Assembly: GCA_047975295.1 (NCBI GenBank)
Contig: JBKEDH010000017.1
Coordinates: 1-30,923, forward strand
Source: JBKEDH01 sp047975295
GTDB taxonomy: Bacteria; Bacteroidota; Bacteroidia; Flavobacteriales; Flavobacteriaceae
Length of the DNA stretch: 30,923 nt
Direction: 5' to 3'
In this document: piece after piece, positions 24,639 to 30,923 of the stretch
How the letters are laid out: each line of letters begins with the position of its first letter
How positions within the stretch are numbered: position 1 is the first letter of the stretch
Program-made: the position numbers and the translations under genes
The notes under the pieces: generated by a model
The model's input: only the letters and a program-made list of their open reading frames with translations
Database searches by the model: none
What the model was told of the DNA's origin: nothing

Positions 24639-25139
24639 ATGAAAAAATTTACAGCTTTAACACTTTTAGTTGGTGTTTTTATGTTTTTATCTTGTGAAGG
24701 CCCTTCCGGATCTCCGGGACCCGCAGGAGAAGATGGTGAGATAATTGTATCGGGAGCTTTTGAAATTGAAGAGAATTTTACCGCTACCAACAATTATAGG
24801 TTTACGGAAAATTACGGTTTTAACGTTTACCCTTTTGATGTTACCCTTGTTTATATGCTATGGGAAACCGATAACGGACAGGACGTTTGGCGCCCACTAC
24901 CACAAACGGTTATTTTTGATGATGACACCACGCTAATCTACAATTTTGATTTTACTCAAACCGATGTGAGCATTTTTATGGAAGGTACGGTCGATTTTAA
25001 TACCTTGGAAACAAGTTACACCCAAAACCAAGTGTTTCGTGTAGTAGTTGTGCCTGCCGAAAATGTAGATGCCATAAATACTAACGATTTCGATGTTGTT
25101 TCCAAAACGTTAAATATCAGTTCGTTTACCATAAAGTAA
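24639..25139 (+). CDS. Lipoprotein with short collagen-like tract
   Basis: A 166-residue exported protein with a lipoprotein signal ending MFLSC (Cys19). It is followed at once by a collagen-like tract GPS-GSP-GPA-GED-G at about 21-33, then a beta-rich domain with many aromatics (TENYGFNVYPFDVTLVYMLW, DDDTTLIYNFDFTQTDVSIF, FRVVVVPAENVD) ending NISSFTIK. The tract right after the lipidated cysteine could be a stiff spacer lifting the domain off the outer membrane. I know of similar uncharacterised Bacteroidota lipoproteins with CEGPxGPxGPxG starts but no function. The gene is divergent from dnaK and alone before the serine dehydratase gene. Confidence 0.75.
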   Translation: MKKFTALTLLVGVFMFLSCEGPSGSPGPAGEDGEIIVSGAFEIEENFTATNNYRFTENYGFNVYPFDVTLVYMLWETDNGQDVWRPLPQTVIFDDDTTLIYNFDFTQTDVSIFMEGTVDFNTLETSYTQNQVFRVVVVPAENVDAINTNDFDVVSKTLNISSFTIK

Positions 25140-25183
25140 TTTTCTTTTTTAAATTATCACAGCAAATCCTAAACTACAAAGCG

Positions 25184-25191
25184 TATATTTG
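25184..25191 (+). promoter_or_regulatory. TAnnTTTG -7 box for L-serine ammonia-lyase
   Basis: TATATTTG lies 23 bases before the ATG at 25215, giving a leader of about 18 bases. No TTTG is seen at a suitable -33 distance. Confidence 0.5.
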
Positions 25192-25214
25192 CCTTTACTA
25201 AAACGATTGCGCAA

Positions 25215-26639
25215 ATGGAATGTATTTCGGTTTTCGATATGTTAAAAATAGGTATTGGCCCGTCAAGCTCGCACACACTTGGTCCTTGGCGCGCTGCCGG
25301 CCTTTGGATAAACGCCCTTAAAAAAAACAATCGTTTTGCGAAAGTTGAAAAAATAAAAATCGATCTTTATGGTTCGTTGTCTCTAACCGGAAAAGGACAT
25401 GCTACCGATTATGCTGTAATGCTTGGACTAAGCGGTGCCGATCCCGAATATATTCCGGTCGATGATATACAAGTAATAATAAACGATATTAAAAAGACCA
25501 AAACCATCAATTTTAATAATGAGATGGTACTACCTTTTAATATTGATACCGATATTGTTTTCAATAAGAAATTTTTGCCTTTTCATGCCAATGCGCTCAT
25601 TTTTACGGCAACCATAAACGATCGTAATTACAAATCGACATACTACTCTATTGGTGGCGGATTTGTGGTACAAGAAGATCGAAAAACATCAAAAGCCAAT
25701 AAAATTATCTTTTACTGTACGTTTCCTTATCCGGTAGAAAACGGGGTCGATCTTTTAAAATTTTGTAAACAATTAAACCTTCCCATATCTAAAGTTGTTT
25801 TAGAAAACGAAAAATCCATACGTAACGAAACGGTTATAAACAACGAATTGGAACGTATATGGAGTACAATGCTGGAATGTATGTACATAGGCTGCCACAC
25901 CGAAGGCAATCTTCCCGGTGGTTTAAATGTTAGGCGACGTGCCTACGACATACACCAAAAGCTAAAAGGTAACTTACCTTATAACAATCCTCTCGAATGG
26001 CTTCAAACCATTAGAAAGACCGAAGTTAAATTCCGGCAAATATTCAAATGGGTAAGCTGCTTTGCGCTATCGGTTAACGAAGTAAACGCTTCCCTTGGCC
26101 GGGTGGTAACTGCACCAACAAACGGAAGTGCAGGTGTAATTCCTGCCGTTTTAATGTATTATATGGTTATTGAAAACCATAAGGCCAATTTTAACCATAT
26201 TAAACAATTTTTACTGGTAGCCGGCGAAATTGGTAGTATTTTTAAAAAAGGAGCTACTATTTCGGCCGCTATGGGTGGATGCCAGGCAGAAATTGGTGTA
26301 TCGAGTGCTATGGCTGCCGGTGCTCTTACCGAATTATTGGGTGGATCGCCCGAACAGGTTTTAATGGCTGCCGAAATTGCCATGGAGCACCATCTTGGCC
26401 TTACTTGCGACCCCATAGGAGGTTTGGTACAGATACCTTGTATAGAACGTAACTCAATGGGTGCCATAAAGGCAATAAATGCTGCCGAACTGGCTTTAGA
26501 CACCGACCCAAAAAACGTAAGGGTTCCATTGGACAAAGTAGTTGCCACCATGTGGGAAACGGCAAAAGACATGAACTCTAAATACAAAGAAACTAGTGAG
26601 GGCGGACTGGCTCTTGGTGTTCACTTTTCGGATTGTTAA
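25215..26639 (+). CDS. L-serine ammonia-lyase (iron-sulfur type, single chain)
   Basis: This enzyme deaminates L-serine to pyruvate and ammonia with a [4Fe-4S] cluster. The 474-residue single-chain form has the N-terminal regulatory (beta) domain starting [23 protein letters not shown] (residues 6-28) and the catalytic alpha domain from about 285. Cluster cysteines are Cys356 ([10 protein letters not shown]), Cys398 (LTCDPIGG) and Cys409 (IPCIERN). Their 42- and 11-residue spacings equal those I recall for the structurally studied Legionella enzyme (343/385/396). A fourth C-terminal cysteine fits: the protein ends ...FSDC, as in enzymes whose C-terminal cysteine tail plugs the active site and ligates the cluster. 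It is probably monocistronic. Confidence 0.95.
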   Translation: MECISVFDMLKIGIGPSSSHTLGPWRAAGLWINALKKNNRFAKVEKIKIDLYGSLSLTGKGHATDYAVMLGLSGADPEYIPVDDIQVIINDIKKTKTINFNNEMVLPFNIDTDIVFNKKFLPFHANALIFTATINDRNYKSTYYSIGGGFVVQEDRKTSKANKIIFYCTFPYPVENGVDLLKFCKQLNLPISKVVLENEKSIRNETVINNELERIWSTMLECMYIGCHTEGNLPGGLNVRRRAYDIHQKLKGNLPYNNPLEWLQTIRKTEVKFRQIFKWVSCFALSVNEVNASLGRVVTAPTNGSAGVIPAVLMYYMVIENHKANFNHIKQFLLVAGEIGSIFKKGATISAAMGGCQAEIGVSSAMAAGALTELLGGSPEQVLMAAEIAMEHHLGLTCDPIGGLVQIPCIERNSMGAIKAINAAELALDTDPKNVRVPLDKVVATMWETAKDMNSKYKETSEGGLALGVHFSDC

Positions 26640-26874
26640 GATTTTATCGAAAGTTGGAAAACCTTAATTCTTAGCTCTAAACTTGTTTAAACTTTTCAAT
26701 TAGCTAAAAAATTACTGTTTTTCGCCCATTTTTCATCTTTTTTCATTCTGCTGCTTGGCTATGCAACTCAAAAAAGTTTCCAACCAGACAAAAATGACCC
26801 AATTTTCACTTCAACCCAAAAAGTTTAAATGAGTTCTCTTAATATTTTACTTCCTAATTCAAAATTAAGTTTAT
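26640..26874. other. Spacer between serine dehydratase and panB genes
   Basis: AT-rich spacer without a gene. It contains a GTTTAAAC palindrome and a distant AGTTGGAAA / TTTCCAACC pair (about 120 bases apart). I see no strong terminator with a T-run for the upstream gene, so termination there may depend on Rho. Confidence 0.4.
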
Positions 26875-26882
26875 TATTTTTG
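26875..26882 (+). promoter_or_regulatory. TAnnTTTG -7 box for panB
   Basis: TATTTTTG lies 21 bases before the ATG at 26904. The in-frame ATG at 26829 is upstream of this box, so the box supports the shorter panB start. Confidence 0.45.
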
Positions 26883-26903
26883 TTTTCATTTAAAAGAAAA
26901 ACC

Positions 26904-27722
26904 ATGTCAACTGCAAAAAAAGATTACAAACGGATTACCACAAAAACATTGGTGGAAATGAAAGAACTTGGCGAAAAAATATCTATGCTAACTGCTTACG
27001 ATTATACCATGGCCAAAATTGTTGATGGTGCAGGTGTCGATGTTATCCTTGTTGGCGACTCGGCAAGTAACGTTATGGCCGGTCATGAAACCACACTTCC
27101 CATTACTTTAGACCAGATGATTTACCATGCTTCATCGGTAATTCGGGCGGTAAACCGTGCCTTGGTTGTTGTCGATTTACCTTTTGGAAGCTACCAAAGC
27201 GACCCAAAAGAAGCCCTTCGTTCTGCCATCAGGATTATGAAAGAAAGTGGTGGACATGCCGTAAAACTTGAAGGTGGCAAAGAAATAAAAGACAGCATTA
27301 AACGTATTTTAAATGCCGGTATTCCCGTAATGGGCCATTTGGGGCTAACACCTCAATCTATTTATAAATTTGGAACTTATACGTTACGAGCTAAAGAAGA
27401 AGAGGAAGCCAATCGCCTTATTGAAGATGCCAAAATGCTTGAACGTATTGGTTGTTTTGCTGTTGTTTTAGAAAAAATTCCCGCAAAATTGGCACGGAAA
27501 GTCGCTGAAAGTATTTCCATTCCCGTTATTGGTATTGGTGCCGGAAACGGTGTTGACGGTCAGGTTTTGGTACTTCACGATATGATTGGTATGACCCACG
27601 AATTTAGTCCACGATTTTTACGACGTTATCTAAATTTATACGAAAACATGACCAATGCTATTTCCCAATACGTTACCGATGTTAAAAAGGTTGACTTCCC
27701 CAATGAAAACGAACAATATTGA
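26904..27722 (+). CDS. panB: 3-methyl-2-oxobutanoate hydroxymethyltransferase PanB
   Basis: PanB makes ketopantoate from alpha-ketoisovalerate and methylenetetrahydrofolate, the first step to pantothenate and CoA (coaBC is also in this window). The 272-residue (beta/alpha)8 protein starts [20 protein letters not shown]. It has the metal-binding loop [17 protein letters not shown] at 50-66 (Asp52), DLPFGSYQ at 91-98, VKLEGG at 120-125 and a catalytic glutamate in [10 protein letters not shown]. The upstream in-frame ATG (26829) would add 25 unconserved residues and precede the promoter box. Its TGA stop is the first part of a heptamer tandem repeat. Confidence 0.95.
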   Translation: MSTAKKDYKRITTKTLVEMKELGEKISMLTAYDYTMAKIVDGAGVDVILVGDSASNVMAGHETTLPITLDQMIYHASSVIRAVNRALVVVDLPFGSYQSDPKEALRSAIRIMKESGGHAVKLEGGKEIKDSIKRILNAGIPVMGHLGLTPQSIYKFGTYTLRAKEEEEANRLIEDAKMLERIGCFAVVLEKIPAKLARKVAESISIPVIGIGAGNGVDGQVLVLHDMIGMTHEFSPRFLRRYLNLYENMTNAISQYVTDVKKVDFPNENEQY

Positions 27723-27791
27723 TTAGAGATTAGAGATTAGAGATTAGAGATTAGAGATTAGAGATTAGAGATTAGAGATTAGAGATTAGAG
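27721..27791. repeat. Perfect heptamer tandem repeat (GATTAGA x 10)
   Basis: Ten uninterrupted copies of GATTAGA run from 27721 to 27790, plus one trailing G. The array begins inside the panB stop codon (TGA at 27720-27722) and ends 81 bases before the pseudouridine synthase gene. As the unit length is not a multiple of three and contains TAG, every frame is closed within 21 bases. Perfect purity suggests active slippage, so copy number is likely to vary between strains. Confidence 0.97.
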
Positions 27792-27871
27792 AAAAATAAA
27801 CAGTTTTTGGTTATAGTTAACAGCCTTTTCCAAATAACACAAAACCTTAAACCAAATTACAACCTTTAAAA

Positions 27872-28570
27872 ATGCCCAAGACCTTATCCAACAAAGATAA
27901 TCTACAGATTTTATACGAAGACAACCATATTATTGCTGTAAACAAACGTGTTGGCGATATTGTTCAGGGTGATAAAACGGGCGATAAACCACTATCGGAA
28001 GTGGTTAAAGAATATATTAAAGATAATTACAACAAACCCGGAAACGTATTTTTAGGTGTAGTACACCGATTGGACCGTCCCACAAGTGGTGTTATTATTT
28101 TTGCAAAAACCTCAAAGGCACTTTCTCGCCTTAACGAATTGTTTAAAAATCGGGATACAAAAAAAACATATTGGGCTGTTGTAAAAAACATTCCTCCAAA
28201 AAAAAGTGGGGTACTTGTACATTATCTGATTAGAACCCATAAAAATAATACTTCAAGAGCATATATTAAAGAAGTTAATAATAGTAAAAAGGCTAGTCTT
28301 AGCTACTCCATTATTAAAGAGCTGGATCGCTATTTTGTTTTAGAAATAGATTTACATACCGGACGCCACCATCAAATACGGGCACAATTATCGGCTATTG
28401 GCTGCCCTATAAAGGGCGATTTAAAATATGGTTTCGACAGGAGCAATAAAAATGGTGGGATTAACTTACATGCTAAACAACTTATATTTACACATCCTGT
28501 AAAAAAAGAGCCGATAAACATTATCGCTCCTCTTCCAAAAGATGATATTATTTGGAATGCTTGTTTGTAG
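27872..28570 (+). CDS. RluA-family RNA pseudouridine synthase
   Basis: A 232-residue single-domain pseudouridine synthase of the RluA family, without the N-terminal S4 domain found in RluC and RluD. It begins near LQILYEDNHIIAVNKRVGDIVQ. The catalytic motif HRLDRPTSG at 65-73 contains the nucleophilic Asp68. DLHTGRHHQIRAQLSAIGCPIKGDLKYG is the second conserved block. Length fits the compact RluA or RsuA-like enzymes that modify tRNA or 23S rRNA; the exact uridine is not predictable here. It follows panB by 149 bases that include the heptamer repeat. No TAnnTTTG box was found, so it may be transcribed through the repeat from panB. Confidence 0.92.
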   Translation: MPKTLSNKDNLQILYEDNHIIAVNKRVGDIVQGDKTGDKPLSEVVKEYIKDNYNKPGNVFLGVVHRLDRPTSGVIIFAKTSKALSRLNELFKNRDTKKTYWAVVKNIPPKKSGVLVHYLIRTHKNNTSRAYIKEVNNSKKASLSYSIIKELDRYFVLEIDLHTGRHHQIRAQLSAIGCPIKGDLKYGFDRSNKNGGINLHAKQLIFTHPVKKEPINIIAPLPKDDIIWNACL

Positions 28571-28739
28571 TAACCAAAGCTTTTATTATAACTTAGTTAC
28601 ACTATTTAAAAGAGAAGATACCGTTATTCAAACAATTGGTCATGATTTTTAACGCCTTCATCATACAATAGAGCGTATGTCTATACCACTTTTTTTGTTA
28701 CTTTAGCAACAAACACAACTATACTTTACAATTGCAAGA

Positions 28740-29564
28740 ATGCAGATGAAAAAATTATCAAAACATATATTAATTTCTAAAAGGAGAATAAACCACAAAG
28801 CTGAAATAAAGCGGATAGAACCAATAAACAACAAAATACTTAAAACCGTACTGCAAGCATTTAATCAAGTTAAATACAATGTTTATAGTGATAGTGACAG
28901 GGTTTCTTTTCTACAATGTGAAAACTATAGAAAAAACCTGCTTACCAACAATACAGTTATTACTTACGAGGTATTCGGCACAGACCAGACCGCATTAGTC
29001 AAGAACATTTGTAAAAAGGCAGCTTCTTCTAAAAAATGGTGCAATTTTTTGTATGCCTTGGTTAAGCATACCGATAAGCCAAATATTTTGGAAATAGGCA
29101 CCAACCTTGGTATTTCTGGAAGCTATATGCTAGAAGCCATGAAAAACCGAAACGGCAACTTTATTAGTATGGAAGGTTTGCCCCAACTTTGTGAAATTGC
29201 TAATACCCAGTTTGCTACAATAGTACCGAAATCTGAATTTGAAATCATTCAAGGACTTTACGACGAAACATTCCCTAAAATAATGAAAAAACAGGTTCCT
29301 TTCAATTTAGTATTTATAGACGGAAACCACAAAAAAGAGCCTACAATAGACTATTTTAATACCTTAAAATCAAACATGGCCCAAACAGCTGTTTTTGTTT
29401 TCGACGATATAAATTGGAGCGATGGGATGAAAGAAGCTTGGGATATAATAAAAAATGACCCCAATGTTAACTTTACAATCGATATGTACGAGCAAGGCAT
29501 TGTTATAATCGATAAAAACGAACCATTACGCAACCAGCATTTTGCCCTACATCTTTCATATTAA
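28740..29564 (+). CDS. Class I SAM-dependent methyltransferase
   Basis: A 274-residue protein with a Rossmann methyltransferase domain from about residue 100. The SAM-binding loop LEIGTNLGISG is at 117-127, then the acidic strand end FISMEG, VFIDGNHKKEPTIDYF at 191-206 and the FDDINWSDGM metal/substrate loop at 221-230. It resembles the Methyltransf_24 type (O-methyltransferase-like; VFIDGNH). The N-terminal 100 residues are basic and helical (KKLSKHILISKRRINHK) and may bind substrate. The start could also be the ATG at 28746. I recognise no specific substrate. Neighbours give no hint: it is convergent with the unknown lipoprotein gene. Confidence 0.8.
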   Translation: MQMKKLSKHILISKRRINHKAEIKRIEPINNKILKTVLQAFNQVKYNVYSDSDRVSFLQCENYRKNLLTNNTVITYEVFGTDQTALVKNICKKAASSKKWCNFLYALVKHTDKPNILEIGTNLGISGSYMLEAMKNRNGNFISMEGLPQLCEIANTQFATIVPKSEFEIIQGLYDETFPKIMKKQVPFNLVFIDGNHKKEPTIDYFNTLKSNMAQTAVFVFDDINWSDGMKEAWDIIKNDPNVNFTIDMYEQGIVIIDKNEPLRNQHFALHLSY

Positions 29565-29620
29565 TCCGATTATGTACCAAACACTTTCATATCTAATTGC
29601 AGATAATTAACCAACATAGG

Positions 29621-30751
29621 TTATTCTTCTAATTTCGGGATCAGTTCTTTTAAAAAAAACCGCATATAAATTTCACTATTTATGGGTTCTTCACACTTTA
29701 TGGTGAACAGTAAATTTTTATTTGGAATAAAATGTAATACCCAAGCATCGAACGTATTGTGGAAATGGCAGGTATTGCCTTCAAATGTATCTATTTTGAA
29801 ATCGAAACCAAAAACATCAAGATATTTGTCTATAATTTTTCCCGATGAATCCGAAAGTTCATCAATATCAATATCTTCATTTTTGGACAGGTGTTTTAAT
29901 TCGTTATAAAATCCGGTCAACGTAGAATCTTTTATTACCGAGATTTCAAGTTCCAGGTTTTCGGGATAAAGTCGGTACTGGAATAGGTTGGGCATTTGGT
30001 TTGCCAAATCTGAAATTTCACTTACCAACGGTTTTTCAAAATATCTATAAATATAGGCCGGTATGACAAAATCCAATTTTTCCCAATCGTACTCGTTTAT
30101 ATTACTATCGTATAAATGTTTGGCCATACGCAACATATCAATAGATTCGTACAGTATCTCGGTTTTGGTACGCTTATCAAAACTTGGAAACATTTCGGTA
30201 TGAAAAATTTCAAAACCTTTACGTTCTTGGTTGTACGAATACATAAATATGGTTCTATCACTAATAAGGCTGTTATGGTCTATATAATTATTATGTGGAA
30301 ATTGTTTAGCTAACTTTTTCTTGGTTATTGCCAACGAATCGCTACTGGGTATAAAAAACAGAAAGGTATTGCTCATGGCAAACATACCATTATTTTCATC
30401 ATTTCTAAAAAACCTTATGGCTTTATAATTGTTCAGCTCACTCGTAATCAACAAATCGCCCATAGGAACACGGTGCTTTTCGTCTACTTTTAAAGGACTC
30501 ACTTTATAATTTACGGGTACAAACAAGGTATCGCCTTCAATCTCAATATACCTGCCTACCGAAGGCTGGTCTATTAATTTTTTAATTAAAATTGTATCGG
30601 GAACTACCAAACTATCGGTTTCGGATGGATAGATTGTATGCTTTTTATGGGAAATCGATAAGTCCATACAACCAAAAATACAGACACACAGTATTAATAC
30701 GATTGCTTTTAAAGTACCCTTTTTAAATATTTCACAAGTCATAATATTCAT
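29621..30751 (-). CDS. Unrecognised lipoprotein, 376 residues
   Basis: No family is recognised. The N-terminus has a basic segment (FKKGTLK) and a hydrophobic core AIVLILCVCIFGC with a likely lipidated Cys28, so an exported lipoprotein is the best reading. A second start at the ATG 30742 would shorten the n-region by three residues. The mature part has no further membrane helix. It is rich in Asp, Glu and Lys, with soluble alpha/beta segments such as RYIEIEGDTLFVPVNYKVSPL, FEIFHTEMFPSFDKRTKTEI and LELEISVIKDSTLTGFYNEL. The C-terminal half, with EDIDIDELSDSSGKIIDKYLD followed by CHFHNTFDAWVLHF, looks like a separate domain. No catalytic motif or repeat stands out. Single minus-strand gene at the window edge. 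Confidence 0.7.
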   Translation of the reverse strand: MNIMTCEIFKKGTLKAIVLILCVCIFGCMDLSISHKKHTIYPSETDSLVVPDTILIKKLIDQPSVGRYIEIEGDTLFVPVNYKVSPLKVDEKHRVPMGDLLITSELNNYKAIRFFRNDENNGMFAMSNTFLFFIPSSDSLAITKKKLAKQFPHNNYIDHNSLISDRTIFMYSYNQERKGFEIFHTEMFPSFDKRTKTEILYESIDMLRMAKHLYDSNINEYDWEKLDFVIPAYIYRYFEKPLVSEISDLANQMPNLFQYRLYPENLELEISVIKDSTLTGFYNELKHLSKNEDIDIDELSDSSGKIIDKYLDVFGFDFKIDTFEGNTCHFHNTFDAWVLHFIPNKNLLFTIKCEEPINSEIYMRFFLKELIPKLEE

Positions 30752-30923
30752 CCTACGAAATTACACAAAAAAACCTATCAAAAAAAACAAATATTTATTG
30801 ATACAGGGCAAAAGCATTTAAAAAAACAATATTTTTTCTCTATATTGTCTATCCATTAGAGCTCTTAACCTTTTACTTTTTTTACTTTTCCTATATGATT
30901 TTTCATTGTTGATTAACATTAGG

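Noticed and set aside
24464..24697. Plus-strand ORF of 77 codons between dnaK and the collagen-tract lipoprotein
   Set aside because: It covers the divergent promoter region, has no recognisable motif or promoter, and runs into the real lipoprotein gene in another frame.
26650..26784. Distant inverted pair AGTTGGAAA / TTTCCAACC before panB
   Set aside because: Nine bases separated by about 120 in an AT-rich spacer is likely chance, and no terminal duplication or other structure supports an element.
30818..30923. Open minus-strand frame at the right edge (lysine/arginine-rich, ending ...REKILFF)
   Set aside because: Only about 34 codons in AT-rich DNA, no motif, and it cannot be distinguished from chance without sequence beyond the edge.

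Overview
The window looks like chromosomal core DNA of a Bacteroidota bacterium, most likely a member of the Flavobacteriaceae. The DNA is AT-rich. Shine-Dalgarno sequences are mostly absent, and the flavobacterial -7 promoter box TAnnTTTG recurs at sensible distances before genes. Several encoded families are typical of the group: DUF4293, DUF6913, DUF4377, a DUF4835/PorD protein of the type IX secretion machinery, and a divergent Bacteroidota-type RNA polymerase omega. I see no tRNA, rRNA, CRISPR array, prophage or intact transposon.

Left part (1-3.1 kb). The 5' end of rho (minus strand, cut by the window edge) is divergent from a DUF4293 membrane protein gene that ends at a strong terminator. 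About 380 bases of decayed IS200/IS605 insertion sequence follow. Then come a possible small membrane protein gene and fabI (fatty acid synthesis), separated by fabI's terminator, and a SRPBCC-domain gene.

Minus-strand housekeeping run (2.7-9.9 kb). A run reads bamD, rpoZ, coaBC, DUF4835/porD, recN and the SRPBCC gene (outer-membrane assembly, transcription, CoA synthesis, secretion, DNA repair). Upstream of it is a DUF6913-dapA pair (lysine and peptidoglycan precursors). Between dapA and bamD lies a MITE-like element of about 150 bp. It has terminal inverted repeats, 10-bp flanking direct repeats and a large internal palindrome, and its insertion point is at the dapA stop codon.

Middle (9.9-19.4 kb). 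A plus-strand pair encodes the two halves of a 5'-nucleotidase as separate exported lipoproteins, with the C-terminal domain gene first. A tandem pair of paralogous polytopic membrane proteins follows, each with its own TATATTTG box. Next is a minus-strand operon of a GNAT acetyltransferase, prmC and ligA, divergent from a tightly packed plus-strand operon: LEA-like lipoprotein, ribD, a YihX-like HAD hydrolase, and a YigZ/IMPACT protein. Two of those four genes use non-ATG starts, and two of the three junctions overlap.

Right part (19.4-30.9 kb). In order these are a nitronate monooxygenase-like gene, a DUF4377 lipoprotein, an RlmI-like rRNA methyltransferase, dnaK with a clear terminator and an unusually good ribosome binding site, a collagen-tract lipoprotein, L-serine ammonia-lyase, panB, an RluA-type pseudouridine synthase, a SAM methyltransferase, and an unrecognised 376-residue lipoprotein. 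A perfect ten-copy heptamer tandem repeat begins inside the panB stop codon. Most of the window is ordinary core genome. The best leads are the MITE-like element, the heptamer array, the paralogous membrane pair, the split nucleotidase and the unknown lipoprotein.
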